A DNA stretch of 64,000 nt from CAVRAZ01 sp963719135 (GTDB lineage Bacteria > Pseudomonadota > Gammaproteobacteria > DSM-19610): the NCBI GenBank assembly GCA_963719135.1, contig CAVRAZ010000003.1, forward strand, positions 1 to 64,000. Direction: 5' to 3'. Positions 8,050-16,631 of this stretch are shown here, in pieces. Numbering within the stretch: the stretch's first letter is position 1; each line of letters starts with the position of its first letter. The notes beneath the pieces are model-generated. The model was not told where the DNA came from and did not search any database. It was given only the letters and a program-made list of their open reading frames with translations. Position numbers and translations under genes: made by a program.

Positions 8050-9006
8050 TTACCGCATCCAGGGTCGGTTAGTAGGGCGGGAAAGGCACGATTCCCTCTC
8101 GCTGACGATGACATCGTGCCGCTGCGCCGCCACGTCCACGCCCCGGAGTGTGCCGACAACCGCGTAGGTAAGGGGCGTCGAAATCTCGCCGTGCGTGGTT
8201 TGCGTAAGCCGGTACGCGCGGCGCTTATCCGGCCCCGCGAGATGCACCACCGACAGCGGCTGGGTTGTCGCATTCGGTTCGCACAAGAGTTGTCGAGCCG
8301 GGTCCCAGAAGGGTGTGCTCAACGTCGCTATCCAGTTGCAGCGTGCCGGCAGCAGGGCATTTGGCAGGTTGTTGAGCGTCAGCGCGGCATTGAAGGCGTG
8401 CTGGTCCAGGTTGGCCTTGCCACGGCGGAGTATCAGGTCGCGGTACATATCGATCCAGGCCTGCCAGTGCGGCGCGGTAGCAGAGAGCGCGACAATGCCT
8501 ATATTTATCGCGGGCGGAAAGGCCACTCTGAAACCATCGAGCGGACCGCACGAGGCCATCATGTGCCCGTACCACCAGCGGTTGTAGAGCCAGTTGCGCT
8601 TGTAGCCGGTGCCATTCTCGCGCACGATCGCCGCACCCTTGGCCTTGGCGCCCTCGACGAACAGGTTGAAAAATTCAGGGGTTTGCGCCCAGGCGTCGGC
8701 ATCAAACCACAGATAGACGCTGTACCCGGGGAAAAAATCGCGCAGCGCCGTGCGCGCCAGCAGGCCGACTTCATGCTTCACCCGCAGATTTTCCGGTACC
8801 GGTACGGGCAGCGTCCAGGTGGGCCGCTCGATGGTGCAGCCGAGCGATCTCAGGGAATCCAGCTGCTCGGGCTCAAGGCCGAGGTCAAGAACACCGATGT
8901 CGGCCCTCTGGTCGATGCCAAGCGCGACAAGGGACTTTATAGCTTCTTCCAGAAAAGAGTAGAAGTTTGCGTCGCAACCGGTGACGACGATGACAGATTC
9001 TGTCAT
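8050..9006 (-). CDS. GT8-like glycosyltransferase, 318 aa
   Basis: The N-terminal TESVIVVTGCDANFY strand and the metal-binding DxD in YLWFDADAW (Asp102, Asp104) are typical of GT-A enzymes in or near family GT8. A later INIGIVAL and the conserved YKRNWLYNRWWYG segment lie in the acceptor half. The start at 9006 is chosen because ggagag stands 5 bases upstream of this ATG; a longer frame begins at 9018. It is the last gene of the EPS operon, about 350 bases downstream of the GH16 gene. It may add a side sugar to the repeat unit (inference). Confidence 0.7.
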   Translation of the reverse strand: MTESVIVVTGCDANFYSFLEEAIKSLVALGIDQRADIGVLDLGLEPEQLDSLRSLGCTIERPTWTLPVPVPENLRVKHEVGLLARTALRDFFPGYSVYLWFDADAWAQTPEFFNLFVEGAKAKGAAIVRENGTGYKRNWLYNRWWYGHMMASCGPLDGFRVAFPPAINIGIVALSATAPHWQAWIDMYRDLILRRGKANLDQHAFNAALTLNNLPNALLPARCNWIATLSTPFWDPARQLLCEPNATTQPLSVVHLAGPDKRRAYRLTQTTHGEISTPLTYAVVGTLRGVDVAAQRHDVIVSERESCLSRPTNRPWMR

Positions 9007-9360
9007 TGATCTCTCCATACAATTGGCGTGCTGGTCTGAAACTTCCGCATGCTATAGCTAGGTCGGAAAGCCACGAGCATCGTCGAAGTTCTGAAAACTG
9101 AAAGCGCGCTTCTCTAAAGCGTTCGTTGATTGGGGAGCGGTTCATCCGGGTTTTCGATCCAGGCGCAGCACAAGTCCTGGTCGATTCCGCCACCCTCACC
9201 TTGATCTCTGGGCGCTTCCACACGTATCTGGCCAATCCCGACGGTGAGGCTGAACAATACTCCGCTGGTTCCAAGTGAACAGTCGGCAATCGAACTCGAC
9301 CATTGGTCCGCTCTGGAAAAGTCGTACAAACCCGCGTTCGGCGGCACTCGAAGGTTCTTC
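9007..9360. other. Gap between GH16 and GT8-like genes
   Basis: No certain gene. A 77-codon minus-strand frame (9114-9347, GTG start) is open but has no recognisable domain or ribosome-binding site, so it is not called. No strong hairpin terminator was found. Confidence 0.3.
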
Positions 9361-10245
9361 TCATTGTTCCTGGCGCTGCCAGACCCTCACGTAGTCCACG
9401 TCGAGAGCGGCCGGAAAATCGGATGCCCGTTGCGGGCTCCCGGCCCATTTCCCTCCAACCGCAAGATTCACCAGCACGTGCGCTTTCCCGCCATCCGAGC
9501 CATCGGAATGCAGCCAATCGAACCGGCGTTCTGCAACGAGCTTGTCATCGACAAAGTGCCGCACGTGAGACTCCGTCCACTCGACGGCAAAGACATGAAA
9601 CGCATCGGCGTAGTCGAAACCTGGATTGTAACCGTTCCGCTTGGTCAGCAGCGAAAAGGTCAGCGTCCCATGATCGCGGTTGGGACCCTCCAGGACATTG
9701 TGGTAACTTCTGGACGTGGTGTCGTGGCCATTGTCGACGATCTCAACGATGTCGATTTCAGGCGGCCACCGCTGGTCCTGCGGATTTAGCCAGCATGCCG
9801 GCCAGAGAGAGCGCCCTCTGGGCACCTTTATGCGGCACTCGTAGTATCCCAGTCTTCCCGTCCACTTGGATCGGAGCATCCCGCTGGTGATACCACCGTC
9901 GCGAAGACCATCCTCGACCCGCGCCACCAAGCGGAGACTGTCGCCCACGAGTTCGTGGTTACGATCGTCACGATACCTTTGCCATTCTTTGTTGCCGGCC
10001 AGATGATCGAGCGTACCTTTGTTGTAGACGTAGCGGGTATGGAATTCCTCGAACACTGAATCGAGCGTAGAGAGATTGGTGCCGAAGTCCCAGTTCTTGA
10101 CCAGCCGGTAGCCTTTACCTGCGATGGGAGCTGGAGGCTCGATGGGCGCGCTGGCTGCTTCAGCGCAAAATATCAAGATCGCCACAAAAGCTGCAGCCAC
10201 GGCAGAGATCTCCTTCGATAGCGCAATTGGGTGACTTTTTCGCAT
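9361..10245 (-). CDS. Secreted family 16 glycoside hydrolase (GH16), 294 aa
   Basis: This is a beta-jelly-roll endoglycanase. The GH16 active-site signature E-x-D-x-x-E is seen as PPEIDIVEI (Glu163 nucleophile, Glu168 acid/base). A signal peptide (MRKSHPIALS... AEAASA) precedes the domain, so it acts in the periplasm or outside. The start at 10245 has ggggag 7 bases upstream; the frame stays open further, and an alternative ATG at 10338 overlaps the upstream stop as ATGA. GH16 enzymes cut beta-1,3/1,4 glucans, galactans and similar chains. Here one probably trims or releases the polymer made by this operon, as EPS-linked glycanases commonly do (inference). Confidence 0.85.
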   Translation of the reverse strand: MRKSHPIALSKEISAVAAAFVAILIFCAEAASAPIEPPAPIAGKGYRLVKNWDFGTNLSTLDSVFEEFHTRYVYNKGTLDHLAGNKEWQRYRDDRNHELVGDSLRLVARVEDGLRDGGITSGMLRSKWTGRLGYYECRIKVPRGRSLWPACWLNPQDQRWPPEIDIVEIVDNGHDTTSRSYHNVLEGPNRDHGTLTFSLLTKRNGYNPGFDYADAFHVFAVEWTESHVRHFVDDKLVAERRFDWLHSDGSDGGKAHVLVNLAVGGKWAGSPQRASDFPAALDVDYVRVWQRQEQ

Positions 10246-10334
10246 CGCCATACTCCCCGCGTACATGCCCTGTGTTTGCTTGCTCTGTGAGCGCTTTGGC
10301 AGCGCCTTTGAAGTGACGTCCAGCGCGACAGGCT

Positions 10335-11609
10335 TCATAGCGCGTCCGGACCTGAGGCTGTCGTTCCGGTCGGGCTGGTTTGCAGCATCCGCACCGGGAC
10401 AATGCCAAGCAGCAGGACTAGACACGCCATATATGGATTAAGCAGCGCGCCGCCGGTAACCGTGAACATGACAAGGAGCGCCCAGTTTATCCGCCACTCA
10501 TGCGCCAGGGAGAAAACACAGTGAAGATAGAAAGAGAAGAACGCAAGAAAGCCAATAACGCCGTATTCCATGGTGACTTTGGCCCAGGTGGGATCGTGAA
10601 AATCGAAAGGCGCATTTTCCTTGAGCACTGCCACGGTGCCTGGCCCAAAACCAAGAAGCATTGTCCATGGATCTCCCATCTGGAAGTCGCGAATCCACAA
10701 CCAGGGGCCCACGAAACGGGCAAAGGCGCTGGTATTCTCGTTACCGAAACCTTCCGCCTTGTTGAAAAATATATCGAGGTTCACCGCGGTGCCTGCCACC
10801 GTCAGCACGCCTACGATCAAGAGCATCCCAATCAGGAGGTGTTTGGCCCTCAGGCTGCCCAGGAAAAGCGGCAGGGCTGCGACCAAAATAACCAGACCTG
10901 TTCCCGAGTAGGTAAATAGATAAGCGAATGTGAAGGCAGCGAGTCGCCGGCTCGAGTGAAAAACAGCCAGTTCGACAATGATCGCCACAGCCAGGAACTG
11001 CGAGAATGTGGAGGGTTCGACGAACACGAATCCGTTGCTTTTGAATACATCGCTGCCGTCACGCACCGGTATCACTGTATTGAATCCGTCCATCAGCATG
11101 CTGGAAGGCACAAAATGTTTAAACGAAAACAGGTACTCCGCCGGCACAACGAACTGCCCGAAGAACTGCGCAAGGCCCAACGCTGCTGCAATCACCATCA
11201 TCCATTGAAAGCTGCGCAATAGTTCGATGTAGGTTTCGCGCGACATGGTGATCACAAGTGTATTCAGAACGTAGATCACCAGGAGCAGGCCGAGCGATAG
11301 TATGCTTCCGGCACCTCGCGTTATCAGACCCTCCAGTGCGAGGATGCAAGTCAGGAGGAAAAAGCCCAGCAACCTGACAGAATCGAGACACGCGATTCGC
11401 TGCCACAGCAAGTAGGCCAGTACGGCCACCACCAGCAGCAGCACCATCTGTATCGGGTACCCGGCGACGTTGAAAGCGAATCGTTGGAGAAAGATTATGG
11501 AAAAGAGTCCAATCGAAAGCGCGGTCACAGCCAGTGTCTGCGGCGACTCGCCCGACCGGATTGCCGGCGCGGAAGCCGCAGGCAGTTGATATTCACGCAG
11601 CCCAGTCAT
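10335..11609 (-). CDS. O-antigen ligase/polymerase-like membrane protein (Wzy), 424 aa
   Basis: Polytopic protein with about ten to eleven hydrophobic segments and a longer periplasmic loop after PWTMLLGFGPGTV (about residue 315 on), the pattern of Wzy polymerases and O-antigen ligases. It has no conserved signature beyond that. Position between the flippase and the glycanase supports the polymerase role in a Wzx/Wzy pathway. The ATG at 11609 (MTGLREYQ) follows ggaactccgat; the frame stays open to a TTG at 11633. Its stop overlaps the first ATG of the following frame (ATGA at 10335-10338). Confidence 0.7.
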   Translation of the reverse strand: MTGLREYQLPAASAPAIRSGESPQTLAVTALSIGLFSIIFLQRFAFNVAGYPIQMVLLLVVAVLAYLLWQRIACLDSVRLLGFFLLTCILALEGLITRGAGSILSLGLLLVIYVLNTLVITMSRETYIELLRSFQWMMVIAAALGLAQFFGQFVVPAEYLFSFKHFVPSSMLMDGFNTVIPVRDGSDVFKSNGFVFVEPSTFSQFLAVAIIVELAVFHSSRRLAAFTFAYLFTYSGTGLVILVAALPLFLGSLRAKHLLIGMLLIVGVLTVAGTAVNLDIFFNKAEGFGNENTSAFARFVGPWLWIRDFQMGDPWTMLLGFGPGTVAVLKENAPFDFHDPTWAKVTMEYGVIGFLAFFSFYLHCVFSLAHEWRINWALLVMFTVTGGALLNPYMACLVLLLGIVPVRMLQTSPTGTTASGPDAL

Positions 11610-11749
11610 ATCGGAGTTCCTGCTCTGTCTCAAACATCATCTGGCCTGGTGGTCCGGTTCCTTGGTCAGTTTGACGGTGTCATAGTTCGCGCCCGTCGCG
11701 CGGGGCACCGGTTTAGTCCGCTGCGGCCAGCCCTCTCATGCTGTGCTGT

Positions 11750-13213
11750 CTAGGTACGCGCCAGCTGTCCGTGCCGGATCAGCGTCAGTACCTCCAACGT
11801 TTCCCTGAACTGGCTGGGAGCTATGACCCTGATCAAAAACGCGTAAGCCAACAGGCTGCTGAGCGCGATAACCAGTGTCCCAAACACCAGGCCGAGACCG
11901 GGCGTCAGCAGCCACTGCTCCGCAGCCGCCAGGCCAGTGACCAGAAAAGCGGCAAGCATGACCCGCCCCATCTGTCCGACCCAGGCTCCAAACTCCATTG
12001 CCTGAACTTTCCAGAGCATATACGCGATAATCGGAATGACGACCAACCCTCGCAACACAAAGGTCCACGCCACCAGAACCAGACCGAAGCCGGCGCAATA
12101 CCAGGCGACCATCGCCGTGGCCGGCAGCAACAATAGGTGCGTGCGGGCCGCCCACCCAGGCTTGCCGACGGCTGTCAGGGCTGCCCACCCAAGGCGCTCG
12201 AAGACCATGGAAAGTCCCGCTGCACACAGTATCTGAAAGAGTGCGACACTGGATTGCCAACGCGCCCCGAATGCGGCCACCAGCAGATCGTCGGCCAGCA
12301 GGGCAGCAAAGCAGAAGGTCGGCAGTGCTATCAGGGCGGCAAGCTTGAGCTGGCGGTACAGAACCTCCCGAAACACCGCGACCCTATCGGTCAACCGCGA
12401 CAGCACCGGAATCGAAACACCGACCAGCGGCAGACTCAGGCATCGCACCAGGAATTCGAAACACCGCATCGCCAGGCGGAACCATCCAACCACGCTGGGA
12501 CCGAGCGCGTGGCCAAGTATCACGTCATACGAGCGCAGATGCAGCGGCCAGGCGATCTGCCCTACCAGTACACTCATCCCGAACGCGAAGAGCGACCGCG
12601 CTTCTTCCATCGACAGCCGCAAGCCGGGCACCCAGCTGCTTGCGCTCCAGGACCACAGGGAGAACACAGCGCTGAGGATCAGACGCTGGGCCACCAGGCT
12701 CCACAGACCGAACCCGTTCAGCGCCATCAGGAGCGCGACCGCCCCCGCCAGCCCGTTCGCGGTCAAGGTTCGAAGGGTCAGCGACCTGAATTGAAGTTCG
12801 CGCGTTAAGCGTGCTTCGTGAATCGCTCCGAAAGCAACAATCCAGGGCAATGCCGCCAGGACCGCGAGCACAGGCTCGACCTCGGGGACTCCGAACCACC
12901 GCGCAATCGGTGCGGCCGCAAGAAAGGCGACCATGGCACAGAAAGCGCCGCCGGCCTGCACCAGCCAGAATGCGGTATTCGCTTTGAGGTCGGACAGGCT
13001 GGATGCCTGGATCACGGCCTGTGTGATGCCAAGCAAGGCGATCACGCTCAGCATTTCGGCAAATACCCCGGCCAGTGCAACCACGCCAATGTCGTGCGGG
13101 CCCAGGATTCGACTGACCGCGACAAACACAGCGAACGATATGGTTTCGCCACCAATTACCGTGGCGGTCGCCCAGGCGCTTGATCGGGCAACAGTTGCCC
13201 TGGTCGGTCTCAA
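11750..13213 (-). CDS. Polysaccharide flippase of the MOP superfamily (Wzx-like), 487 aa
   Basis: A lipid-linked oligosaccharide flippase with twelve or more hydrophobic segments. The N-terminal region runs GGETISFAVFVAVSRILGP, typical of the polysaccharide transport (RfbX/WzxC) branch. The most likely start is TTG at 13213, which has ggag 5 bases upstream and gives 487 residues, the usual length. The open frame reaches 13366 but that extension is basic, low in hydrophobicity and overlaps the GT4 gene. The start leaves 79 bases after the GT4 stop. Confidence 0.85.
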   Translation of the reverse strand: MRPTRATVARSSAWATATVIGGETISFAVFVAVSRILGPHDIGVVALAGVFAEMLSVIALLGITQAVIQASSLSDLKANTAFWLVQAGGAFCAMVAFLAAAPIARWFGVPEVEPVLAVLAALPWIVAFGAIHEARLTRELQFRSLTLRTLTANGLAGAVALLMALNGFGLWSLVAQRLILSAVFSLWSWSASSWVPGLRLSMEEARSLFAFGMSVLVGQIAWPLHLRSYDVILGHALGPSVVGWFRLAMRCFEFLVRCLSLPLVGVSIPVLSRLTDRVAVFREVLYRQLKLAALIALPTFCFAALLADDLLVAAFGARWQSSVALFQILCAAGLSMVFERLGWAALTAVGKPGWAARTHLLLLPATAMVAWYCAGFGLVLVAWTFVLRGLVVIPIIAYMLWKVQAMEFGAWVGQMGRVMLAAFLVTGLAAAEQWLLTPGLGLVFGTLVIALSSLLAYAFLIRVIAPSQFRETLEVLTLIRHGQLART

Positions 13214-13292
13214 GCCATCTCCATCTGCGTCGTAGCGATAGCAACGCCGCGCTGTTCGGCCATCGTTGGACAGGTCGTTTCCATAGCTGCGC

Positions 13293-14531
13293 CTAGAGGT
13301 GCGAACGCAGCCTGTCGTGGATTTCGTCGGAGTCCATGTTTCCGTCCACGGGCGCCGCCCTGGCACCGAGCGCGCGCCGGTAGCTTTCCAGGGTCATAGC
13401 CCCGATGTCGTTCCAGCTCGGTTGCTGCGTCGCCAGCTGTGCGACATTGACACCGAACGCCTCCCGATCCGAGGCGCAATTGACCATATCGGATAGCGCC
13501 GACGCCAGCGCCAATTCGTCACCGGGATTCACCAGATAGCCATGTACGCCGTGTTGCAGCGAAGTTTCGAACATACCCAGTCTCGAGGCGATAATCGGTT
13601 TTCCGTACGGCAACGCGGCCATCAGGACGCCGCTCGCATCGATTTCCCGGTAAGGAAAAACCAGCGCCGATGCATTCGAGATGAGCGAGTCCATCTCTGC
13701 ATCGTCAAGATAACGGAACTCGAACTGAAACAGGTGCTCGACGCATCGCTCCTGACAGAGATCTTCCAGCGCGCGCACGTCCATATAGGGCTTCCCGGCG
13801 ACCACAAACCGGCATTTGTCACGCACCGCTTCCGGCATGCGGGAGACGGCCCGGATCAGCGTGTCGATGCCCTTGTAGGGTTTCAACTTGCCCAGCAGCA
13901 GGAACGTCACAGCGCCATTCGGTCTGGCGGAGTTTCCGCTTCCGGCTTCTTCCGCGTCCCGCGCCGCACCCTTCCTGCCAATCGGCAGGTTACCGTGGGG
14001 AATTATGTCTATACGACCCCGGGGCACGCCGTACGCTACCAGTGTTTGCGCAGCCAGGCGTGTGTGCACGATCAGGCGGTCGAAACGTCGCAACAACCGG
14101 CGATAGCCCAGACGCTGCAAAGCGGCCGTAGGATCGCCGTTGAAAGGCTGCGGATCGTGCACCGTCAATACCATCGGCGCAATCCTGGCGAGCTTCGGCA
14201 TCAGCAGTTGATCAACCAGCGGCAGGGGACACCACTGGAAGTGGATCAAGTCCGGCCGTTCGCCGGCGAGGTCACGCGCCAAGCCCCACATGTTCAGCAG
14301 GTGCTCTATCCCCTTCACTGGCAGACTCAGCGGTTTGGGAACGCGCGTCAAACTCGATGAAAACCGGTAGAAGACGCTCCTGTAGTCGACTTCACGAAGC
14401 TTCCAGGTTTCGTTGGCGCAGCGGGGACGACTGTAGAATACGACCTTGCAGCCGACTGTGGATAACCCCCTTGCCAACTCCTGGTCATAGGGAAGCGTGA
14501 AAAGCGAAGGGTCAATAAGTGCTACTTTCAT
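13293..14531 (-). CDS. GT4-family glycosyltransferase, 412 aa
   Basis: A GT-B fold retaining transferase. The N-terminal VALIDPSLFTLPYDQELARGL is the acceptor-side Rossmann start. FLLLGKLKPYKGIDTLIRAV (about residues 218-237) is the family's G-x-L-x-x-x-K-G hinge. The E-x7-E type region falls in PYREIDASGVLMAALPYGKPIIA (about 300-322). It uses a nucleotide sugar to extend the lipid-linked repeat unit on the cytoplasmic face. An aaagga site precedes the ATG by about 9 bases and overlaps the end of the GT2 gene, which stops 5 bases upstream, so the two are coupled. Confidence 0.85.
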   Translation of the reverse strand: MKVALIDPSLFTLPYDQELARGLSTVGCKVVFYSRPRCANETWKLREVDYRSVFYRFSSSLTRVPKPLSLPVKGIEHLLNMWGLARDLAGERPDLIHFQWCPLPLVDQLLMPKLARIAPMVLTVHDPQPFNGDPTAALQRLGYRRLLRRFDRLIVHTRLAAQTLVAYGVPRGRIDIIPHGNLPIGRKGAARDAEEAGSGNSARPNGAVTFLLLGKLKPYKGIDTLIRAVSRMPEAVRDKCRFVVAGKPYMDVRALEDLCQERCVEHLFQFEFRYLDDAEMDSLISNASALVFPYREIDASGVLMAALPYGKPIIASRLGMFETSLQHGVHGYLVNPGDELALASALSDMVNCASDREAFGVNVAQLATQQPSWNDIGAMTLESYRRALGARAAPVDGNMDSDEIHDRLRSHL

Positions 14532-14536
14532 CGCGT

Positions 14537-15697
14537 CTATTCCTTTGCGATTCGGATCGAATCGGCGGGAGACCAGACCTGGTAACGTTTCCCCCGAACC
14601 GACTCAAGAATGCCCACAGTTGCCGCGAGAAAGGCGGACAGCATACCCATCACCGTCCCGCTCACCCGGTTACCCAGAACCACCCCCAGACCCAGCAGCG
14701 CCAGCAGCGCCCCCGTCCCCAGCAAGGCCTGTGGACCCCAGCCCATTGCAATGCAGCCCAGCATGAGAAAGATCCATGCGCCGAGCAAGAGAAATCCCCC
14801 GAACCATCTGATCAACTTGTGCGAAACGTACTTATACACATCCCAGGCGCCCAGCCGGCGTATGCTGGGCCACAGCAGTCTGTGCACGTTCAGCGCCTGG
14901 CAGGTGATGCGGATCTTCCTGCGAAACTCGTCCGCGGTATCCGGAATCGACATTTCGTGCGCAACGACATCGGGCGCGCGCACCACGCGATAGCCGCGGC
15001 ATAGAATATCCAGGGACAGGTACATATCATCGATGATGTCGTCCGGGACCGGTTTATGCAGGGAGCGGCGGATCGCGAACAGGGCGCCAGTGGCACCCAT
15101 CGCAGAACCACTGTCGGACTCAAGCTGCTTGATCCGTTCCTCCAGTCGCCAGTACAGGCCGCCGACCAGTGCGGTGCCGCTCGCGCTGGTGCCGCCGTAG
15201 ATCAGATGACCACACACGCACCCTATTTTCGGGTCCTGAAAATAGCGCACGATCCTGGGAACGACATTCTGCTCGAACATGACGTTTGCGTCGGTAAAAA
15301 TGAGGATGTCAGCGTCGATCTGTTGCACCAGGGCGTTCATCCCGTGGCTCTTTCCGCGCTGCTCCTGCGCTTTCACCACATTTATGGAATCACGGAATGG
15401 CGCAAGGCGCGCGGCCGTATCGTCCCCTGCGCCATCAACGTAGATCCAGATTTCGGTCGCCGAACCGGCTGCCCCGGCCGACTCAATCAGATTGCGGACC
15501 TTGTCCTCGATGACAGGTCCTTCGTTAAAGGCGGAACAGCAAATGGCAACGCGCGGAACCGCTGCGTCCGACTCCGGCTCCATTTTCCGTTTACCCAGAA
15601 GTCTTGTGGCGATCATCAGAGACAAGGGGTAGGTGACGAAGGGGTGCATCGCCAGCAACAGGGACACCGTGCCGATTGCGAAGAAAACTGTAGCCAT
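14537..15697 (-). CDS. Membrane GT2-family glycosyltransferase, 386 aa
   Basis: An inverting GT-A enzyme anchored in the inner membrane. One hydrophobic segment lies at the N-terminus (4-24) and two to three at the C-terminus (about 295-365). Catalytic motifs are FTDANVMF (D-x-D-like metal site), GATGALFAIRR and DDMYLSLDILCRGYRV, the ED-type and Q/R-xx-RW-equivalent region of processive-like GT2s. It resembles ExoA/cellulose-synthase-like transferases that act on polyprenyl-linked sugars. ggag lies 9 bases before the ATG. The kinase gene ends 45 bases upstream. Confidence 0.82.
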   Translation of the reverse strand: MATVFFAIGTVSLLLAMHPFVTYPLSLMIATRLLGKRKMEPESDAAVPRVAICCSAFNEGPVIEDKVRNLIESAGAAGSATEIWIYVDGAGDDTAARLAPFRDSINVVKAQEQRGKSHGMNALVQQIDADILIFTDANVMFEQNVVPRIVRYFQDPKIGCVCGHLIYGGTSASGTALVGGLYWRLEERIKQLESDSGSAMGATGALFAIRRSLHKPVPDDIIDDMYLSLDILCRGYRVVRAPDVVAHEMSIPDTADEFRRKIRITCQALNVHRLLWPSIRRLGAWDVYKYVSHKLIRWFGGFLLLGAWIFLMLGCIAMGWGPQALLGTGALLALLGLGVVLGNRVSGTVMGMLSAFLAATVGILESVRGKRYQVWSPADSIRIAKE

Positions 15698-15742
15698 TGC
15701 CTGTTACTCCATTCAGGAAACCATGCTCGGGTCCCGCAACTA

Positions 15743-16501
15743 CTAAATGCGCGCGTCGACGCGATTCAGAACGAGTCCCAGCGTCCGCGTGCCGGACAGA
15801 CATTCCAGCGCCTGCTGCACCTCGCCCCGGTTGCTTGTTCCCGCTTCCAGCACCAGAAGGTTCGCATCCGCGTTCGCCGACAAGGCGAGCACGTCGTCAC
15901 TCTCCAGGACTGACGGCATATCCAGAATGACCAGCCTTTCCTTGTAGCGGGAGACTGTCTCGTCCAGCAGGTCCGCCATCATCGCCGATGTAATCAGTTC
16001 GCTCCGGTCACCGTCGCTGTGTCCGCTGGGTGCAACGCTAAGTCTGTCTACCGGCGAAAACAGTATGTCGGCGAATGCGACGGATCCCCGCAGACAGTCG
16101 GCGATCCCGCACCCGGGTTGCTGATGAAAGTATCGATGCAGCGCCGGCCGACGGAAATTCAGATCCAGCAGCAAGGCTGTCCGATTCGTCTGGCGCGCAA
16201 TCTGTATACCCAGATTGACCGCCATCACGGTCTTACCCGTTCCGGGCGTGGGACTGGTGATAATCAGGGATCGGATATCGTGCTCGTCGCATAAATTCAA
16301 TGTTCTGGCTTTCAGTGCGGTATAGCTGGAATAGCCCGGTTGAGCGTCGCCGTCGCCCGCGCCCAGCAGAATCCCCCTGCGTTGCAGCATCTCTGCCTGC
16401 ACTGTTATGCGCGGGGTCACCGACAGCCTGATTACCTTCCCGTTTTCAGCGCTGGCACGCTCGTCTCTCACGCCCCGCAGGCGGGGTTTCTGACCTCGCA
16501 T
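15743..16501 (-). CDS. BY-kinase-like / CpsD-CapB family ATPase, 252 aa
   Basis: The cytoplasmic partner of Wzz-type proteins in EPS assembly. Walker A PTPGTGKT (84-91), Walker A' LLLDLNFRRPAL (110-121) and Walker B LVILDMPSV (190-198) follow the bacterial tyrosine kinase arrangement. The C-terminus ends NRVDARI without the usual tyrosine cluster, so autophosphorylation may be altered or use other residues. The start at 16501 has aaaggag 5-6 bases upstream, much better than the longer frame to 16708, which would overlap the chain-length gene. It is encoded separately from the Wzz-like protein, as in CpsC/CpsD pairs. Confidence 0.85.
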   Translation of the reverse strand: MRGQKPRLRGVRDERASAENGKVIRLSVTPRITVQAEMLQRRGILLGAGDGDAQPGYSSYTALKARTLNLCDEHDIRSLIITSPTPGTGKTVMAVNLGIQIARQTNRTALLLDLNFRRPALHRYFHQQPGCGIADCLRGSVAFADILFSPVDRLSVAPSGHSDGDRSELITSAMMADLLDETVSRYKERLVILDMPSVLESDDVLALSANADANLLVLEAGTSNRGEVQQALECLSGTRTLGLVLNRVDARI

Positions 16502-16631
16502 ATGATCTCCTTTGGATCCGGTTACGAGCCATGGACCTCTGCGCCCGCAGTCCCGGACGCCAAGTGACTTGCCTGCACAACGCGGACGGCGCTTCGTCCC
16601 GGTGCACCATCCGCACGGGCTCCGAAATGTC

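Noticed and set aside
9114..9347. 77-codon minus-strand frame between GH16 and GT8-like genes
   Set aside because: GTG start without a ribosome-binding site and no recognisable family. Could be a remnant, but not supportable.
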